From assembly GCA_946186915.1 (NCBI GenBank), contig CAMHOY010000010.1:1-64000 (forward strand): a stretch of DNA of 64,000 nt. Reading direction: 5' to 3'. Both the position numbers and the translations under genes were made by a program. This DNA comes from an uncultured Bacteroidales bacterium. Lineage in GTDB: Bacteria; Bacteroidota; Bacteroidia; Bacteroidales; Paludibacteraceae. Below the pieces are notes generated by a model that made no database searches, was not told where the DNA came from, and worked only from the letters and a program-made list of their open reading frames with translations. This document shows, in pieces, positions 60,999-64,000 of the stretch (positions within the stretch are counted from its first letter, which is position 1; each line of letters starts with the position of its first letter).

Positions 60999-61909
60999 TG
61001 CGTAAAAGGGTTTACATAGCACTCCTTGCCGTTTTGTTAGCGGTCGGCGCAGTCATCTGCGCCGTCCGCTGGCAGGCTTGGTTCGTCATTCCTGCTGAAC
61101 CGCATTGGACGGGCGACACGCTGCAAGGGGTGTTCCATACGCCGAACGAGGACAACGACAGTATCGCCACGATCTTGGTGCTCGGCGATATCCATAGCCG
61201 TCTTACGCGGACCGATTATGACACGCTGGCGGCGCGCGTGCCGGATGCAGATCTTGTGATGCAAGCCGGCGACTGGATGGAGCGGGGACAGGAATATTAC
61301 CGCCAACTTCTTTTGCGCGAATGGACCAACAGTGCCCTGAACGGACTGCCTGTCATCGCTTGTCCGGGTAATCACGAATACACCAAAGGTGTCCATAAGT
61401 CCCTATCGGCCGCATGGAACGAGACATTCCTCCACCCCGCTAACGGGCCTGTCGGTGTTCCGGGCGCCAGCTATTGGCTCGACATCCCGCAGATGCGCAT
61501 CATCGCCATTGACACCAATCCTTTGTCGCATGTTGTCTATCTGACACGTACGCTTACCTGGTTGCGAGAAGCGATGTATAGTGCAGGCGACCGCGCGGTG
61601 GTGGTGATAATGCATCATCCCGTACTCTCGGCTGCCAAGGGACGCGTCAACCCCGCTATCTACGGCACTTTCCGCTACGCCTTGAGCCAAGCCGATCTGG
61701 TGATTGCCGGACATGATCATCTCTATGCCCGCCGCACGCCGTTCGTGATGCTTAACACCGCCGGCAGAATAAAAAAACAGAAAAAAAGACTGTACTACGA
61801 GGTATGCGACAGCGTTCCTGTGTACGGCGTTCTGACCAACAGTCAACTGACAATTCATCGCATGAGCGATGGTGTCGCCATTGATTCCATCTATGTTAAA
61901 CACGACTGA
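60998..61909 (+). CDS. Calcineurin-like metallophosphoesterase, membrane-anchored
   Basis: A 303-residue protein with an N-terminal signal anchor (residues 5-24) and a complete metallophosphoesterase core: LVLGDIHSR, QAGDWMERG, CPGNHEYTKG, VVIMHHPVLSA and IAGHDHLYARR, providing the two-metal ligand set. It probably acts in the periplasm, anchored in the inner membrane; substrate unknown. It is coupled to the DUF3127 gene by a start/stop overlap and to recO by a 17-nt overlap. Confidence 0.9.
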   Translation: MRKRVYIALLAVLLAVGAVICAVRWQAWFVIPAEPHWTGDTLQGVFHTPNEDNDSIATILVLGDIHSRLTRTDYDTLAARVPDADLVMQAGDWMERGQEYYRQLLLREWTNSALNGLPVIACPGNHEYTKGVHKSLSAAWNETFLHPANGPVGVPGASYWLDIPQMRIIAIDTNPLSHVVYLTRTLTWLREAMYSAGDRAVVVIMHHPVLSAAKGRVNPAIYGTFRYALSQADLVIAGHDHLYARRTPFVMLNTAGRIKKQKKRLYYEVCDSVPVYGVLTNSQLTIHRMSDGVAIDSIYVKHD

Positions 61910-62528
61910 CGCGATAGTACTGTCACTTCAGCCGCATTCGGACAAAGCGCACGTATTACACGCCTACACGCGTACGGGCGGGCGCGTTAATTATATGGTG
62001 TATGGCCTGGGGCGCAAACACGCTATCGGGATGTACACCCCGTTCACCCTTCTTCAGATTACTGCGGACCACTCTCCTTCCAAACCGCCGACACTCAAAG
62101 AGGCGGTTCCCCTAAACACTAATCCCCTAACCTCTAATCCCTATAAAAGCGCCATCGCACTTTTCTTGAGCGAAGTGCTCTATCACGTGCTGCGCCATCC
62201 GATGACGGACGAACCTATGTTCGACTTCATTGCACAAGCGATACGGGAGTTGGACCGGTGCGAAGAGCCGCAGAACTTCCATCTGCAGTTTTTGGTCGGC
62301 TTGGCCGCAAAATTAGGGTTTGCTATTGAAGAAAACAATCCCCTATCTTCCCTTCAGACGGAGAGTGTCCAGTGGACAGTCGAATCGAGCAGAGCTGGAG
62401 GTAGGCTACCCTCCACCCGCAAAGCGCGTCAGGAGGCTTTGCGTCAACTCTGTGCTTATTTCGAAGAACATGTAGAGACCTGGGAGTCACCCCGCTCTTT
62501 GGAGATATTAATGGAGGTTTTTGACTAA
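61893..62528 (+). CDS. recO: DNA repair protein RecO
   Basis: A 211-residue RecFOR-pathway mediator. The N-terminal OB fold (TTDAIVLSLQPHSDKAHVLHAYTRTGGRVNYMVYGLG) is followed by the helical domain (SAIALFLSEVLYHVLRHP, FHLQFLVGLAAKLGF). The total length is short of the usual ~240. I start at 61893 (MLNTTDAIVLSLQ, the family-typical opening), not at the in-frame ATG at 61869. LNTNPLTSNPYK (62112-62152) is array-encoded, and a second odd segment, ESVQWTVESSRAGGRLPS (62361-62415), also looks inserted. Confidence 0.88.
   Translation: MLNTTDAIVLSLQPHSDKAHVLHAYTRTGGRVNYMVYGLGRKHAIGMYTPFTLLQITADHSPSKPPTLKEAVPLNTNPLTSNPYKSAIALFLSEVLYHVLRHPMTDEPMFDFIAQAIRELDRCEEPQNFHLQFLVGLAAKLGFAIEENNPLSSLQTESVQWTVESSRAGGRLPSTRKARQEALRQLCAYFEEHVETWESPRSLEILMEVFD
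62112..62152. repeat. Short array (CCCTAAC/CCTAATC) inside recO
   Basis: CCCCTAAACACTAATCCCCTAACCTCTAATCCC-like units in frame. The reverse complement of this array family (GGGTTAGAGGTTAG) is the array inside dusB. Confidence 0.78.
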
Positions 62529-62562
62529 AATTGCCATCAAAAGTAAAAAAAATGCGTTTTTT

Positions 62563-62594
62563 TTTGGTCATGTCAAAAAAAAGCAGTAATTTTG
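62563..62594 (+). promoter_or_regulatory. Promoter of rpmH
   Basis: -33 TTTG (62563-62566), 20 nt with an A8 tract, -7 TAATTTTG (62587-62594), about 60 nt before rpmH. Confidence 0.82.
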
Positions 62595-62652
62595 CACGCT
62601 TTTTTGATGTATAAACCCGTCTTCGTGAGAAGACCTAAATACAATTAAGACA

Positions 62653-62811
62653 ATGAAACGTACATTCCAACCTTCCCAACGTAAGCGTCGTAACAAACAC
62701 GGCTTCCTGGAGAGAATGACTACCGCTAATGGTCGTCGCGTATTGGCTGCACGCCGCGCTAAAGGTCGTAAGAAACTGACCGTAGCTGACGAAGGACGCC
62801 ACAAATTTTAA
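62653..62811 (+). CDS. rpmH: Ribosomal protein bL34
   Basis: A 52-residue highly basic protein, [18 protein letters not shown] then [20 protein letters not shown], the invariant bL34 pattern. It is a component of the large ribosomal subunit. It is in an own transcript from the promoter at 62563-62594 and is followed by rbfA after 18 nt, so probably co-transcribed with it. Confidence 0.97.
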   Translation: MKRTFQPSQRKRRNKHGFLERMTTANGRRVLAARRAKGRKKLTVADEGRHKF

Positions 62812-62829
62812 TAAATCCTCCGGGATTTA

Positions 62830-63165
62830 ATGGAGTCAACCAGACAACACAAGATCGCTCGTCTGATTCAGAAGGACATGAGCGATATTCTTTTACGGTA
62901 CGCGCGCACTTTGCATGGGACATTGATTTCCGTGAGCGAGGTGCGCGTGTCGCCTGATCTCTCTATTGCGCATATCTATCTGTCTATCTTCCCGCAGGAC
63001 AAGGTAGCACAGACCATGACGCTTATTGAAGAGAACACGCACCGTTTTCGCGGTGAACTCGGCACGCTCGAGCGCCATCAATTGCGTATTATTCCGGAAA
63101 TAGTCTTCCATTTGGACGAGACGATTGACCGAATGGAGCGCATTGATGAGTTGCTCCATGGCTAA
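62830..63165 (+). CDS. rbfA: Ribosome-binding factor A
   Basis: A 111-residue KH-domain factor for 16S rRNA maturation. STRQHKIARLIQKDMSDIL, VRVSPDLSIAHIYLSIFP and the C-terminal IPEIVFHLDETIDRMERIDELL are typical of RbfA. It lies between rpmH and a LolC/E-type permease gene, which starts 8 nt before its stop. Confidence 0.95.
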   Translation: MESTRQHKIARLIQKDMSDILLRYARTLHGTLISVSEVRVSPDLSIAHIYLSIFPQDKVAQTMTLIEENTHRFRGELGTLERHQLRIIPEIVFHLDETIDRMERIDELLHG

Positions 63166-64000
63166 TCTCGAATCCCATATCGCCTGGCGGTACCTATTCT
63201 CGAAGAAAGGACATAACGCCATCAATATCGTCTCCGGCATCAGTGCGGCGGCGGTTGCTGTCGTGACGGCAGCGATGATCTGTGTGCTATCCGTAATGAA
63301 CGGATTCGGTACGCTCGTTGAGCACATGTTCTCGGAGTTCGATCCGACTCTTCTGGTCGTTCCGGCAGAGGGAAACACTTTGCGCACCGACACTGCGCCC
63401 ATTGCTTCTTTATACGCGCGCGAGGATATAGAGGCGATTTCCATGCAGCTCGAGCAGACCGCACTCATTCGCTACAAGGACCATCAGACGCCGGCCCGCG
63501 TGATGGGTGTGGACAGCCTGTTTACCCAAACGGCCCATATCGACTCCATCATCACCGATGGATTCTATTCGGTTTGGGACGGGGCTTTTGACCGCGTGGT
63601 GATGGGTAGAGGGCTGGCAGCGCAGATCGGTATGAATGCGCACTTCACCGGTGCCCTGCATCTCTATGCGCCGCAGCGCACAGGACGCGTGAATATGATG
63701 CGGCCGGATCTCTCGCTGCGCCATGAGCATGCATTCATCGCCGGCACGTTCGCCGTCAATCAGGTGGAATACGACGATCAACTGCTGCTCGTTTCCCTGC
63801 CGCTCGCGCAACGACTCTTCGACTACGATGAATATACCGCAACGGCCTTGCGGATAGAAGTCAGTAATCAGAAGTCAGATATCAGAAAGCAGAAAGCAGA
63901 AATCTCTAAAACTTTGGGCCCCGGTTACAAAGTGTTAGACAGATACGAGCAGCAGGCGAGTTTCTTCAATATTCTGCGGATAGAGAAACTGCTGACGATC
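63158..64000 (+). CDS. LolC/LolE-type FtsX-like permease (5' part; cut by window end)
   Basis: The first 281 residues of an ABC-transporter permease. It opens MANLESHIAWRYLFSKKGHNAINIVSGISAAAVAVVTAAMICVLSV-type sequence, i.e. a short cytoplasmic start and the first membrane segment, then the large periplasmic MacB-like domain. Lipoprotein release to LolA is the usual role. No stop within the window. VSNQKSDIRKQKAEI (63854-63904) is encoded by a GTCAGAA/GCAGAA array in the periplasmic domain. Start overlaps rbfA by 8 nt. Confidence 0.87.
   Translation, partial: MANLESHIAWRYLFSKKGHNAINIVSGISAAAVAVVTAAMICVLSVMNGFGTLVEHMFSEFDPTLLVVPAEGNTLRTDTAPIASLYAREDIEAISMQLEQTALIRYKDHQTPARVMGVDSLFTQTAHIDSIITDGFYSVWDGAFDRVVMGRGLAAQIGMNAHFTGALHLYAPQRTGRVNMMRPDLSLRHEHAFIAGTFAVNQVEYDDQLLLVSLPLAQRLFDYDEYTATALRIEVSNQKSDIRKQKAEISKTLGPGYKVLDRYEQQASFFNILRIEKLLTI
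63854..63904. repeat. Short array (AGAAGTCAGA/AGAAAGCAG) inside the permease gene
   Basis: AGAAGTCAGTAATCAGAAGTCAGATATCAGAAAGCAGAAAGCAGAA-like units of 7-9 bp, in frame. The same motif family is intergenic at 36604-36655. Confidence 0.8.

Noticed and set aside
62341..62420. A frameshift in recO
   Set aside because: The frame is continuous; the odd segment reads as an in-frame insertion, not as a shift.

Overview
The window is about 64 kb of a Bacteroidales chromosome, probably a gut or rumen lineage near Paludibacteraceae. The evidence is the Bacteroidetes promoter grammar (a -33 TTTG box and a -7 TAnnTTTG box, at exactly 20 nt spacing in 18 sites I could place), a 286-residue primary sigma factor, gliding/T9SS lipoprotein GldD, Bacteroidetes-only families (DUF5063, DUF3127, DUF6242-like, putative porin), and secreted proteins with T9SS-like C-terminal tails. 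No rRNA, CRISPR array or clear prophage was seen; there is one tRNA (Arg, anticodon TCT).

Layout. 1-7.8 kb: an accessory island with a type III restriction-modification pair (res, mod) whose mod gene has a long, strongly structured leader, a coiled-coil orphan, and three paralogous small proteins of unknown function. 7.9-13.7 kb: a lipoprotein, dprA-upp-coiled-coil operon, then divergently DUF5063, a DEDD 3'-5' exonuclease and an alkaline phosphatase. 14-24.5 kb (minus strand): two secreted multi-domain proteins with near-identical signal peptides and tails, a BASS-type transporter, dusB, a 7TM-HD c-di-AMP phosphodiesterase, an unusual GGGP synthase-TadA fusion, and gldD. 24.8-35.3 kb (plus): manC, glycogen debranching enzyme, GT4 glycosyltransferase, a GH57 protein with an altered catalytic motif, putative porin, ClpA/C-type unfoldase and thioredoxin; an alpha-glucan phosphorylase follows at 39 kb, so storage glucan metabolism is well represented. 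35.4-39 kb: tRNA-Arg, rpoD, a 59-residue DNA-binding-like protein, an outer-membrane protein and an RNase R that lacks its N-terminal OB domains. 41.7-51.3 kb: a 2198-residue secreted repeat protein with a small companion and panD, bracketed by two GxxExxY genes that each lie inside a terminal-inverted-repeat element. 51.3-64 kb: housekeeping genes tgt, lptF/G-type permease, ddl, polyprenyl synthase, mthfS, pgk, DUF3127, a phosphoesterase, recO, rpmH, rbfA and the start of a LolC/E-type permease.

Two signals run through the window and are not explained by genes. First, short arrays with 7-9 bp period, and a C-rich palindrome (CCCCTCCC-NNNN-GGGAGGGG), occur in most intergenic gaps and also inside conserved genes in frame, where they add the same peptides to unrelated proteins (for example SNLQSKI in two enzymes, and LTSNPLT-like peptides in DusB and RecO). 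Second, the two GxxExxY genes sit in elements with 13-bp perfect terminal inverted repeats, similar subterminal 19-20 bp repeats and matching hairpin architecture, with a third gene-less relative at 13.7 kb. These are the best candidates here for something undescribed.
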